Shown: positions 1-11,274, counted from the stretch's first letter. The stretch: 64,000 nt of DNA from Physcia stellaris (GCA_018902385.1 JABSSW010000003.1:1178001-1242000); one strand, 5' to 3'. Made by a program: numbers and translations. Notes: a model not told the origin generated them from the letters alone.

Positions 1-390
1 ACCTTCACATGAGAATAAGAGAACCGTTCCGACACCACCTTCAGCATCATTCTCCAGTGAGAAGTTCTGTCTTAGCGACGGGCCGCCAATAATATTTCCC
101 CGGGTCATGCATCCTGCAAAGAACCCTGTTAGGCTTTCAGCTCTTCATGCTTGGCCCTACGCGAGCTCGATATCTCAGGGCACACTGCATATCTGTGAGC
201 AACCACGGCAAATCGGGGTGGTACAACATCTACCTGGGGATTTATTAATATGGAGGACAGTGGTTGAAGTCCGCGGCTGAATTGACCTTCACTGCACCAG
301 CCTTCTCAAGCCTTCTACATGTTTAAGCACTAGGGCTCTCATGACTCCCGTGCAAGGAACTCGTCAGCTCTGTAGAGCAAAGCGAAAATT
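1..390. other. Upstream region of the surface glycoprotein gene
   Basis: No gene is seen. The region holds the presumed promoter and 5' untranslated part of the gene that starts at 391. No tRNA or clear repeat was noticed. Confidence 0.4.
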
Positions 391-3300
391 ATGTTTGTCG
401 TCGCCTCTTTGCTTCCGAATTGGTTTCTCTCGGTAGCGCTTTTGACTTTAGCATATCAATATCCAGCTGAGGGTTCAACGATTGTCACTGCAACCGGAAT
501 GAGTGTTCTATATATTTCGACTGGGACTACTTCTGTACATTCAGATACTGCCACTTCTTCTCAATATGCGTCAGAAGTTTTAACTCCAGGTGAGCAGTCC
601 GGTTTGAATACATGTCTTTGATATATGCGCTACCTGATGGGCTCCTTGCTGCGGAACATGGTAATTCCTCTATGCTTGGAATGTATTGGGCAAGAAGAGT
701 ACCATCGGTCACAGATTCGATAATCGAGCTATGATGTTGCTCGCTTTCTATCTATTCGGTGAATCCTTGTACTGATAGCTCCCAGCGTTTACCTATCCTG
801 GAGCCTCCTCCACACTGTCCCTTGCATCGGGCTACAAATGCATCACCAGTGATGACGGCTCGCCTGACTGCTGGTACACCGTGGAGTATTCTGAGACAGA
901 CACGAATTATGTTCCTGGCCGTAGTGGTGCCGTCCATGCGTACTATGCCGACCCGTACACATCTGTAAGCGATGATGCATTACGAAGTCAATGTGCTTCG
1001 CAATTCTCTTCCGGCTACTCCGAATTCATCGCTACCGCGTCCATCGTCCCTGAACACACAACGAGCAATTACTATGTCCAGCCGGCTTATTATGCGAGTC
1101 AGTGGACATTCGTTGCCACTACACCATGTTGTCAGACTTGCTACCTCTCTGGAGGGAATGTACAAGTACAGTTCTGGCCCACTCCTGCGCCCAAGCCTAA
1201 CGTAACAGCTGTGGTAGATAAAAGTGGATTCACTTTTGTTTCTCCATCCGTCTATGTGGTTTTCGAATCGCTGGTTGCGACTGACCTATGTGGACCTGTG
1301 GGAAAGACATACTTTAACACGACTCTATCATTTGCGCAATCCGAACTCTCTACTAGTCAAGGTGTAGTTTTTCTAGAACCACCTCAGGTATATCCGCCCT
1401 CAGAATACACCTGGACCGCTTTCGATTACAGGGAGATGACCCAAGCGTAAGTGAGACGCCCTCTATTCTGGGATCAGAGATAAAAGGCCTATTCTTTTCT
1501 ACCGCGAAGTCTGTCCTGGCTGTTGATACTAAATGTTAAACATAGGAATTGTACAAATATCACGAGTTCATACTGGCTGGATTACGGTCCTTACGACCAG
1601 GGTCCCACTACCGCTTTCACCACATGGCCATCTTCTCTCCCTTATTCGGGTTTTGGTGAGTGGGCAGAGCACTACGTCTACGTTTACAATCCTTGTCATC
1701 CAACAATGTCTGTACCTACGGTAAGTCTAGCTTCGCTAGAATAGAACTTCATCTTACGTATACCGTACAGGAGTTATATACCATAGACCCAGGATGGCAC
1801 TCCTGTCTAGATGTAAGCTGCTTCCATACTGCCCCTTCTTCTTGAATTTTATGAGACCGGCAGCGACTTCCATCACAACAGTGATGTCCGAAGCGTGGTT
1901 CTGTGTAGGTAAAATGCTGCAATAGAAGAACGCTAAACACGATATTATCGATAGGGTATCAGTGCCTTTTATGACCCGCCAAGGGTCTTGCAGCCTGCAT
2001 CAGACCTTACCGCCGTTTACCATACTACCACTGCTACATATCCGGTCCCTGAGACAACTAAAGCAAATAGCAAAGCTACCAACGGAGCGATTGCTGATCC
2101 GAACACGCCAACTGCGACCTCCAGACCCTACCCTGTATCAACCAATACCGATCCTCTGCTGCAAAACCCTAAGACAGACTCCACAGCAGTATCAACATTA
2201 CCGAATCCAGATTCGACTTATCCGGTAGCCGCTGGTCACCCCTATTCGGAAGCCGATTCGACCTCTGTGGCCGCGTCAGAGCGTTCTAGCTCTGCAACTT
2301 TCCTCAGGCCAACTGGGGCTGTCGATGGCAGCCAACCCAAGGTCTCACAATCTCCTAATGGGATCCAATCTGGAATGCCAACTCAACTTCCAGATACTAA
2401 AGGCGGAAATCTGCAGATTGCCCCTAATTTGCCTACGAGTGGCCCTCATCTTGGTTCGGGTGAGCCAGGAAATATCCTACAGGATAGTCACGCAGGAGCA
2501 TCGACAGAGCCTGCTGTGTACGTAGGGGATCAGGTAATAACAGCAGGAGCCCCATCAGTGACCATTGGCGACAACACAGTATCATATATAGGAGGAACAT
2601 TACACACTGGCCAGAGTGCGGTTGTCATATCAAGTACCAACAGTTTCTTAATACCAACAACAGGATTGGCAGATGGCGTCACGTTCTCAGTAGGACCTTC
2701 ACCAACCCATGCGGCTACCTTGCCAGTGATTGTCTTTGCCAACTCCGAATACACTGCAAATGACGCATCTGAGTTCGTCATCGGAAGTCGAACACTTGCT
2801 GCGAGCAACCCGGTAGTCACTGTATCTGGGACCAAGATATCACTAGATCCGTCACAAAGTGAAGTAGTAGTTGGCACAAGTACAGGACCATGGCGGCTAG
2901 GCTCCCTGATCATGAACGGATTTGGAAGCCCATCTTCCATGCATCAGACAACGATAAATGGTATTACATATTCAGAGGATGCTACTGAAGCGATCATAAG
3001 CAGTAAGACCTATTCATTGGGACCAGACGTTTCGCCAACTACAATCGTCGTAGGGTCACAGACTCTGGTAGTCGGTCCCGACGGCGTCCGGGGCCCAGCC
3101 ATACCGTCTACAATTACACTCAATGGGTTAATCATAACTATGGACACCTCTCAAGCTATGATTAGTGGTACAACCTATCCATTGGGGGATACAAAGTCAT
3201 CAACGACGCTGGTCATTGGGAGCAAAACGCTTGTCCTGGGTCCCAGTGGCATCAGCGCTGAGGCTACCCTCGCTCAAGTCACAGCTGAGGGGTTCACTTT

Positions 3301-3568
3301 CTCCATGGATGCCACTGAAGCTGTTGTTAGCGGCACCACTTATACTGTTGGCCCTGGTGCTGCTCCAACGACACTAGTTATTGGAGGTGAGACTGTCAGT
3401 CTTGGTCCAGGTGGTGTGGGACTTGCTTCGACGACAATCGCAATGCCGAATGCTACCGGCACGAGTTTTGTGTACTTCACAGGCGAGGCAGCTAAGCTCG
3501 GGATGGGAAGCCGTAGCCTCCTTGGGATAATCCTCGTCTGCTTTCTACTAAGAATTGTTGTGCTGTAG
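391..3568 (+). CDS. Secreted, probably GPI-anchored cell-surface glycoprotein with C-terminal repeats
   Basis: Five exons fit in phase: 391-589, 786-1446, 1546-1720, 1771-1812 (a 42-nt microexon) and 1955-3568, giving about 896 aa. Residues 1-30 are hydrophobic and look like a signal peptide. The N-terminal half has paired cysteines and aromatic residues. Exon 5 opens with a YDPPRVLQPA segment like that of many uncharacterised fungal surface glycoproteins. A Ser/Thr/Pro-rich stretch follows, then about three tandem 55-residue units. The last 16 residues (LLGIILVCFLLRIVVL) are hydrophobic after a small-residue region, as in a GPI-attachment signal. The role is probably in the cell wall or adhesion; this is inferred from architecture, not from a named family. 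Splice sites are predicted from phase and consensus. The 3-prime end is followed within 100 bp by a miniature element. Confidence 0.75.
2951..3435 (+). repeat. Tandem coding repeat, about 165 bp x 3, in the surface glycoprotein
   Basis: Three successive units near 2951-3114, 3115-3279 and 3280-3435 encode the same pattern: G-x-hydrophobic-x-x-x-D-x-(S/T)-(E/Q)-A, then Y-x-(L/V)-G, TT-(I/L)-V-(I/V)-G, and (L/V)-GP-x-G. A more diverged unit appears to precede them near 2690-2880. The repeats are diverged in sequence but regular in length. Such arrays are known in fungal wall proteins. Confidence 0.7.
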
Positions 3569-3654
3569 GACGTCTAATCCTAGGACCTGGTGTGGTAATC
3601 CAAATTGCAAAAAGAGAAGAAGCGAACATCTACACTAGTGGACTTAATCTATGT

Positions 3655-3875
3655 CATGGTCTGGTAGCAAGTGGTGCTTATTTTTTTGAATATACCGAGA
3701 GATCCACGATTACCCGACTTAGGACGAAGGCAGAACCTGACGCTTCTTTTATGTCGTCTTCATATCATCTTCATATCGTCTTCTATGCCTTGTGCCAAAT
3801 ACGGGTACGCGTCTTGTCATATCGGATGTATTGGTGGCGATGCTTGGGGGAGGGATAGCACCACACCAGACCATG
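3655..3875 (+). mobile_element. Miniature inverted-repeat element, copy 1
   Basis: This 221-bp stretch is clearly related, in the same orientation, to 38291-38503. Shared blocks include GGACGAA, ATATCGTCTT/ATATTGTCTT, TTGTGCCA, ACGGGTACGCG and GATAGCACCA. It begins with CATGGTCTGG and ends with CCAGACCATG, a perfect 10-bp terminal inverted repeat. It has no coding capacity. It lies just downstream of the surface-protein gene and 317 bp from the knottin-like gene. I could not define a target-site duplication. A duplicated 3' untranslated region is an alternative reading, but the terminal repeats favour a non-autonomous DNA transposon. Confidence 0.65.
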
Positions 3876-4191
3876 GGATAGAAGTTCAAGGCATTGAATA
3901 TAGTTAACTTCTACACTGCTGCGTGCGATGTGATTGCTACCAGTTGGTGCTCGAGATACCCACCCTCGATGAGACGACTGCAAGCTTTGTGTTTTTGTTT
4001 TCTTGGAATCCGCCGGAATCAGTTTCATACTAATTTCTGTGCGTACTAATTATCTCGTATCAAGAACGCATCAGCTTAGGAAGCCCTCCATTGGCGTCCT
4101 TCCACTCCGCGCCCTTACAAACACCCTGCGCTGCTATGCTGCAACCAATACCATAGCAATCTTCAAGGTTTCCCCGAGCACTGACTTTTGT

Positions 4192-4460
4192 TCACTCCGT
4201 GCACTTAGGGCTACCGGACTTCTTAGAGCAGTATCCATAACAGCATTCGCTTGTCTGTCCGCAATAATCTATACACACGATAGTACCCCAGACAATGAAC
4301 AAGCGAAGGCATGAAAGAGAATTAACTTACCCCCTAGGTCACGGCAACCACTGCGTATTCCAAATTCCACTTTCTGAATTTCGAGGCCTGTCAAGGAGGG
4401 AGCTGCTTGAACTTGAAGGGCTGCCATGATGGGAAAGAGGAAAAGCATGGAGATCTTCAT
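4192..4460 (-). CDS. Small secreted cysteine-rich protein with knottin (ICK) spacing
   Basis: Two exons on the minus strand: 4331-4460 (start ATG, 43 codons plus 1 nt) and 4192-4268, split by a 62-nt intron with GTAAGT donor and TAG acceptor. The product is 68 aa. Residues 1-21 (MKISMLFLFPIMAALQVQA) form a typical signal peptide with an A-x-A-like cut site. The mature part of about 47 aa carries exactly six cysteines spaced C-x6-C-x5-C-C-x3-C-x8-C. This matches the inhibitor cystine knot pattern known from conotoxin-like peptides, plant cyclotides and some fungal secreted proteins. The exon-exon phase and the intron length support a real gene. It is too short for ordinary gene finders. Function is not known; it could be a secreted effector-like, inhibitory or antimicrobial peptide (inference). 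Confidence 0.7.
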
Positions 4461-7400
4461 GGCTATGGTGATTGCTTGGAGGTAATCGTCAACGATAAAG
4501 ATGGAAGTCTGTTGGATCGTAGACGAGTGAATGATCAATGGACTGCACGTTAGGCAAGCTTGAGGTGGAGAATTTGAAGTGTTGAGTTGATCGATCTGGC
4601 GGAGCTGCAACAGCTGGCTCGCTCTTCTTAAACAATTGCCAGGCTCGCCGGCTTAGGAGGGGAGCTGGACACAGCGCGTTACCCGATCAAGGAATATCGT
4701 ATCGAGTGCAGCAGAGAAGATCGCCTCGCACTTTGGTTCGCTCTGTGTGCTGGAGATCTTCGGCGTTATTCTATACGAAGTTCCCCACAGGGGTATAGCG
4801 CTGTTCAACTTCCTCGACTCTGCATAACAGAAGAGACGTTAGGGTTATGGGGCTCGAGTGCTCCTGTCTTGTCATTGGTTTGGTGTATGGGCCCCGGCTT
4901 GGGCCTGGCCTCTGTACCTACATTCTGCATCCCTCCTACACAACTTGATCGATTTCTTAGCAAGAGAAGTGACTAACATTTTCGATGACATTGATGATCT
5001 CTTTGCAATAGGTCAATGCGATAAATTGAGTGCAGTAAGAATGATGATATCTCAGACTATACGAGATTTCTCCCTGGAAATTACCATTATTAAACTTCCT
5101 TAATTTGGCATAACAGTGGAATGAAGGCCAAAGATTTCGATGGAGTACCTAGGTAGACAATCTTTGCAATATGCGCCATTGCGATAATTTTAATCTGATG
5201 ATGAGACGTCACTACTTTCTCGATCTCAAAACGCATGCGAATCCTTGGCGCCTTTTCTTCTTTTCATTACCCCGCTTGATTAACATTGATTGATTGATTG
5301 ATTCATTAAGCACTCTCGAGCAGGCCACTTCAAGCACTATCTCCGTGGCCTCTTCTCACTCCCTCGCTGTACGAAATTTCTCAATCCAATGCACTTCTTC
5401 TGCAACTTTTATTCCTTGTCGTCCTCGATTGGGGCTCGTAAATAGCCAATGAGCCGGGAAGCTTTGGTTAATTTTGCTGCCTTCGTCAAATTGGCCGAAT
5501 TGGTCAGTACGTCCACCAGTCTTAACTCCCCCCATTTCGCTTTTCTAATCTCGTCCGTCCACAGGCTCCTGCGGAGCTCTTTCAGCTTCTTGCGCTCGAA
5601 GAGCACGTGTTGAACCGTCTGTTTGCTACGCATGCATGAGCACACGGGGCTTTCGACCTCGCAATCGCAGTTTCTTCCACCAAAATCATATGGTAAGCCT
5701 AACCCTGACATGTAGTCTTTTCCGATTTCTATTGAAAGATCTATGGGTAGTTACCATTCTATTGCTCTGAATCTCGTCGCTTCTTGTAAAATACATGCAG
5801 GTGGAGCACAAGAAGTGTGCGAGTGCCAAGGCGCTAGTCCCAATTGGCCGGTCCATACAACTGGACCCTGACTGCAGCATCTGCGGAGGCTGTACTTTCA
5901 ACAATTTCGTAAGTTTTCAAATTTTGCAATCATGTTGATATTGAATATATTATCAATTGTTGTATGCAGAATGTAGACTGATATTGTTTTGTTGTCGAGT
6001 TTTGTCGCTTTGAAAGAGAACAGAATTTCTATTGCAGGGTAATGATAATGTCGTGATGAATTGCACGTCAAATAAGAGAACATATCGACAGCTCTGGGCC
6101 AGAGTTATACGCCCTTCCAACGGGAGGATGTGGACGTTAGAATATTCTAATGATACAGATACACCCAAGTGATTTCTACACAAATCGCTCTTTCTTGACG
6201 TCTAAATTTTCATTAGCTACGAAAGTATGAACGTAGCTTTCGCTTTCTCAATTCACGAGAAACGCAATGCATTCGCACGAAATTCTGAGCAGGAGACAGA
6301 ATTCATTTATCGCAAGCTACCTTTGGCAAACCATGCTCATTATACATGCCTACAACTTCATTTAGCCTAATCTCCATTCACTCTGGCCTCCAGTTGATGA
6401 TCGCTGGGGACAGATACTGGGTCTACAGATCCATCCTATTCCCTTCAGAATCTCAGATCAGCTTTCGGATAATCAACTCAATTTTACAAAACCATCCGTT
6501 TCGACTTGATCTTCTACGGCCATTTCTTCGCCGCTATCACTAATCTCGTTCTGTTCCACGAGCGGTTTGCAATTCCTCGACGATCGGAGTACTAGCGACT
6601 TCTGCGTAGAGGTCGTTGAAAACTCCCCATTCCATTCCAGGTTATAGGCAGTTCGTCGCTGTTATGTTAACGATCCCCGGTGTCTAACTGATGGTCATCT
6701 TTGCTGTAGCTTGACTAAAGTTCCAAACCAGATGTTAATGTCAAGCCCCACCGCAAATACTTTCACGACCCTCTTCGAAGAGTAAGTTACCATCTAAAAC
6801 GCTGTTTAACCAGATCCTCGCTTATGCTCCAGAGCTTGGCTTTGTCCACCGCGTAAGCTTTCGGTTCTGCAAGCATGCAGTCTTCCAAATAAGGACCAGA
6901 AGGCACAGCAGTCGTGGCACACAACCTTGTTCAAGGGTCTTGGGTTCCGGCAAGGGGAAATGGCCTGTGCGAACTACTACGTCAGCTTCGATTTCCTCTG
7001 TGCACTCTAGGTGAGCCTGTGAGCGTCGGTACGACCGCTGATGGGAGTTTAATTATGTAAATGAGGTGTTTGCTGTGTTCATTTCCGCAGCTTCTCTCCG
7101 TTTCTCTGGTTTCATATGGACTTGTAGATGGTTTTTATGTTAATAGCTATGACTGGGTTCACTCCACTGCCACAACTTATCTACTTTCATTTTGGGGGGA
7201 GGGGAAAGGAGGAAAGGAGGAAGAGAGTACTAACAGCCAGGATGCAGTATATTGTTCAGTTGATCTGCTAAGCAGACAAGAAAACAATATGATTGCTCTT
7301 ACATCTGTCGATGCGTTTGCAGGCTACACGACCAATTAATCAGGATATTGTAGAGCGTTCACTGTCCAATTGCTCCTCAATTGTGCGCTTAGGTGCGCCA

Positions 7401-7884
7401 ATAGACTTTCACCCCGCCTGTCGCCACCCCTCAATACGCCTGCCATGCCATGCCGTGCTTTTTCCAGAACCCTGCGAGGCATAATGCAGCCAATGGCCCA
7501 AGGTGTCGTTCCGCTAAGCGGCTCAACGGTCATGCATGCGCACTTGGGCACAGAGCAGGCGCCGGAGAATTTGTCAAATGCAAGACATCGAGATTCCAAG
7601 AAAAATCATGGGAAATGGCTGGTGGGGGCCCGGGGGGGTTTGGCGACTGCACATTTGATAGAAGCGATATCGGGTCGAGAAGTGTATTTGTAGACTCTGG
7701 CCGCTATGAGTACAAGCGATCGCGTGGGGAAAAAACCGCGGTGTACCTGACGCTATTCCATAATTATTGGCGATAGAAAATGGATCGGAGGTTCGCCCGA
7801 CAGTGTTTGACCCATGCCATATTGCTGAGAAAACTTTCCTTTTTTTCTGCGTGTTTGACCCAAATTACACAATATCCCTCAGCC
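4461..7884. other. Gene-poor 3.4-kb interval
   Basis: No intact gene is supported here. The interval contains the LINE fragment at 5281-5711, AT-rich patches near 5900-6330 and scattered short open frames without recognisable domains. A short cysteine-containing open segment lies on the plus strand near 5796-5908 and ends at a GTAAGT (see findings). The section 7060-7760 has only weak open frames. Confidence 0.5.
5281..5711 (-). mobile_element. 5'-truncated LINE (Tad1-like) fragment
   Basis: On the minus strand 5711-5409 encodes about 100 residues resembling the C-terminal end of fungal non-LTR ORF2. There is a Cys cluster (CDCEV...CSC), then QTVQHVLFE, KLKELRRSLW, a DVL-x4-NLTKAAKLTKASRLIGYLRA segment and a stop. 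In intact Tad-like elements this region reads 'TVxHVLLEC...LRxxxW...DLxxIL..PKLAxxAAxF...RLLGQFRA'. Downstream in the same orientation, near 5285-5306, is an (AATC)n run, suiting a LINE 3' tail. The upstream reverse transcriptase is missing, so this is a 5'-truncated relic. Confidence 0.6.
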
Positions 7885-8442
7885 ATGTTTTTCAAGGCTG
7901 TCATAACCTTTTCCATCTTCATCTTCTGCTCCCTGGCCATAAGCGTTGCACTCCCGAGAAGTCAGCGCCCCAACCATGTCAACCTTTCATCACCCACCTC
8001 TCCGCACTCCCCAACCAACAGAAACTCCACCACCCTCTTGAACACCACACCCTCAACCCATCCGACATGCTACCCGCCCACGCTCGATCGCTACCACAAG
8101 CCGCTCCACCCCCGCATCATCTCCCTCGCCGACTGCGGCCGCGCCGCCCGCGACCTGATTTCGGCGCGCTCCGGCCCGCCCACCGACGCAGAAGCGTGGT
8201 ACCCAGTCCGGCACGAATGGGCGGATAGGAGCTGTGGTATATCGCTCATGCCCAACGGTGCCTTCTCAGTGGACACGTTCTCGCGCGGGGCGATCATGGC
8301 GGCGGCGTTCCGGGTCAAGAGCGCGTGTGTTAATGAGGCGAATGGGTGGAGGGGAGGCGAGGTTGTGATCGGTGGCGAGGGCGCGTTTGAGGTCGGGGTT
8401 TTTGGGATGGAGGAGTGGAGGCCTGGGCAGGTGCTGGAGTGA
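7885..8442 (+). CDS. Secreted protein with four cysteines, fungal conserved hypothetical
   Basis: A single exon of 185 aa. I chose the ATG at 7885 because it opens a clean signal peptide (MFFKAVITFSIFIFCSLAIS); an in-frame start further upstream would bury it. After a Ser/Thr/Pro/Asn-rich linker to about residue 60, the body has four cysteines at about 62, 84, 117 and 148. The motif is L-A-D-C-G-R-A-A near 81, a W-x6-W and S-C-G-I pair near 105-119, D-x-F-S near 130, and G-G-x-V-x-I-G-G near 157. Related four-cysteine secreted proteins are common in filamentous ascomycetes, but no activity is assigned that I can name. It stands alone between a gene-poor stretch and mS35. Confidence 0.7.
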   Translation: MFFKAVITFSIFIFCSLAISVALPRSQRPNHVNLSSPTSPHSPTNRNSTTLLNTTPSTHPTCYPPTLDRYHKPLHPRIISLADCGRAARDLISARSGPPTDAEAWYPVRHEWADRSCGISLMPNGAFSVDTFSRGAIMAAAFRVKSACVNEANGWRGGEVVIGGEGAFEVGVFGMEEWRPGQVLE

Positions 8443-8712
8443 TTTTGAGAGGGAAGGGAGGCGATTGGTTGGGGTTGATAGATGTCATGCTAAATGATGC
8501 TGAATATGATGGATTGTTAAACGTGAACACACTTTTCGTGACTTTGGGAGATCTGCTACCAATGGCCTTGTTGGAAACCCTCAATGAGGTTTCGCGGTCG
8601 ACTCCGTCAGAGACCTATCCCAAAGGCTGGAAATTGGATATTTCATACCAACTTGAACCAGATCCACAACCGCAAAGCTGATGGCAGGCATCTTGAACTT
8701 TCAACAGCGATC

Positions 8713-9764
8713 TCAGTTGCTACTAAGCCTAGCAGGTTGCTGTGCTTCATGCTTCGGATTGCTTCTCTTCCACGCCTCCGGAAACTCTAATCTCGGTTTG
8801 AACTTGTGATGTCGAAAATCCAACGGGATGTCTTGAAAGGTCTCCTTCTCATCCTTCGCTTCCGCCATTAAAGTGTCTACCAAATCACCTAGATACCGCT
8901 TGTTCTGCGCTTGCGTCTCGAACATCTCGGACGACATTTTCACCAGGTCTTTTTGAGGGTTATAGCGGACACCGACCAGCTTGATGAGTTTGGTGCGTTG
9001 GGCGGGCGTGAGAGGTAGATCGGCTGTGCAAAATTCAAGAACGACTTTGTCGGCCGCAGGATGGGTTTCGCCCATGTACGTTGTGTAGCGGAAACGGAGA
9101 GGTTGATCAAGGGCTGGCGGGGTGAAGGGTTTAGCAAGTTCTGTAGTCTTAATGTTAGCAGTCTTCTCCCTGCTCTCGAGAATCCTTCGCCGGGCAAGTA
9201 TTCAAAGATTGACGTACTACTCAGTAACGGCATCTCCCACGCCGCTATCCTGGCCATCTCTCTGATCTCCCGATGCTGCTCCAATTCCCCATGCGCCAAG
9301 CTGCTGATATCATCTCCTTGAAACTCCGGATCCTCCCCGCTGACCTGCTCGTCGTCCTCTCCCATCGCCATCAGTCCAGGCTTTATGGGCTTCGGGATCT
9401 GTATACGACGCGGAGCTTCTTGGCTCATTTCGTAGAGCAATTGCGAGACTTCGGCGTTGAGCTCGGATTCGACTTCGGGGGAGGTCATGTGTGCATGCAT
9501 TTTGGCGGCATCGGCTTGGTATTCAAGCTTTTCTTCGGGCGAGAGGCTATCATATTCGGCTTTGTCTTCGGGAACAAGGTCATTGTAATCGAATTTGAAA
9601 TCTTGACGGGGGAGGGGTGGTTGGTAGTCTTCGTCGTCGCGGCGGACGGGGGTGGAGTGGATTGGTCGGAAGGGGCATGTTGCAACTATAGGTAACGGTC
9701 GTGAGGATATGCGGCATGTACGTCGCCGAGTAAGGCTAGCTAGCCTATTGAATGAGGCGGCCAT
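8713..9764 (-). CDS. RSM24: Mitochondrial small-subunit ribosomal protein mS35 (Rsm24)
   Basis: Two exons: 9218-9764 and 8713-9140, with a 77-nt intron (GTACGT donor, TGCTAAC branch point, CAG acceptor), giving 324 aa. The N-terminus is basic and free of acidic residues for about 40 residues, as for a mitochondrial import signal. The C-terminal domain has the diagnostic mS35 order: FRYTTYMGETHPA, VVLEFCTADLPLT, QRTKLIKLVGVRYNP, MSSEMFETQAQNKRYLGDL and FQDIPLDFRHHK. It is a structural part of the mitoribosome small subunit. It is divergent from ALG13 with only about 180 bp between start codons, so the two probably share promoter DNA. Confidence 0.93.
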
Positions 9765-9944
9765 TGCTGGGTTTCAGTAAATATCCCGAGCAAGGTCACA
9801 ACTGGTGTGGTTTTTGAATCTTAAAGCAAGGACGCTTAGCGCGACCATTTTAACTTCACGACAGGCTCCATCAGATCTTCATCGCCCAAGACATCAAGAC
9901 ATCCTTGAAGACATGGCGCCGCCATACTTTTGGATCAAAAATTC

Positions 9945-10667
9945 ATGATGGCTGTAGCGCAGCTTGATAAGACTCCAAGAAAAACATGCTTCGTCACCAT
10001 CGGAGCTACAGCGTCGTTTAACGCACTTCTTGAAGCCGTTCTAACCCGCGAAGTCCTTGAAGCATTGCACGCACTTGATTATACGGATTTGCTTCTACAG
10101 TATGGCAAGGAGGGAGCTTCCATCCTAGACAACTTTCAAAAGTCCCAGGATCATGTCTCGGAAGTTATCCCCAAAATCAACATCACTGGCTTCGACTTCA
10201 ACAAGCAAGGTCTGGGTCAGGAGATGCGCGCCGCTAAGGGGGAGAATGGAGACCTGGAAGGAGTCGTAATAAGCCATGCCGGTATGGCAAGTGTCTAATT
10301 TATTATCTTTGTAAATCATGTCTCAAGTTTTGAAAGGTACTGGCTCTATTCTCGACGCTCTTCGCATTTCCGTCCCGTTAATCGTAGTCCCAAATTCGAC
10401 TCTCCTTGATAATCACCAAGTGGAGTTGGCCGAGGAATTGGCTAAACAGCATTACGTGGTCCATGGTTCTCTAGAGTGGGTCATCGAGACGATCCTCGCT
10501 TCATTGATTGTTCTGATACTGTGGACAGCGATTTACCAGCAGCGATCCGGGAGTCTGAAGTCTCTCGGAAGCGACCGCAACCTTGGCCCTCCAGCAATAG
10601 GGGCGACGATTCCTCTGGCCAGGGCTTAGCTGGTGTGATGGATGAGGAAATGGGTTTCGTTGATTGA
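9945..10667 (+). CDS. ALG13: UDP-GlcNAc transferase subunit Alg13
   Basis: Three exons: 9945-10281, 10337-10475 and 10529-10667, with introns of 55 and 53 nt, giving 204 aa. It opens with the family's CFVTIGATASFNALLEAV block. Exon 1 ends in ISHAG, and joining exon 2 restores the HAG-TGSILDALR and VVPN-x3-LDNHQ-x-ELAEEL signature of the nucleotide-sugar-binding half of glycosyltransferase family 28. Exon 3 adds DLPAAIRESE and the GLAGVMDEEMGFVD tail typical of fungal Alg13. With Alg14 it adds the second GlcNAc to dolichol-PP-GlcNAc at the ER membrane. ATG 9945 and 9948 are adjacent; either may be used. Confidence 0.93.
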
Positions 10668-11274
10668 GACCGAACATCACACATGTAGAATCATTGTATA
10701 TGCACCGCGTATTACGTTGAGCCATGTCTGGGTATTAGAATAATTCACAGCTGTACGAAGATTTGCATGCGCTGGTTCTTCTAAGTCGGCCAACCATTTC
10801 TTCATTTCAAGATCGACCCTCATTTTTCTCTGGGGCGGTTGTTAGGTGAATTTTGCGTTGGGAGTCTGGGAACAAAGTCTTAGCTTCTCCATTTGTATGC
10901 TATGTTTGAAATTGGGAATTTCGTCGTGAACAACTATTTGTCAATTCGAGGGGAGTTGAATCACGATAGGCGAATCTGCATCTTTGAATATGCTCTCTAG
11001 CTCTAGACAATTCCATCTAGCAACAGAATAGGTTCAGATCGCTCTACCTGTGGGTGACGCCACGAACGGAATCTACTACTGTACATTCCCTCGAACGAAT
11101 AGCATGCATTCGCTACGTCGACGGTGAAGCCTACCGCCGATCCTTTTCTCCCGCACCTCGACCCAGGGCGCCAAACAACTATATGCCCGATGAGTGCCAC
11201 CCATAGAACTCCGGAGTATTACCTCATTCAAATTATCGGTGTCATGAACATCTAATTAGGCCCTAAGAGATGGT
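10668..11274. other. Convergent intergenic region between ALG13 and the ISWI gene
   Basis: No gene seen. It should hold the 3' untranslated regions and terminators of the two convergent genes. Confidence 0.45.
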
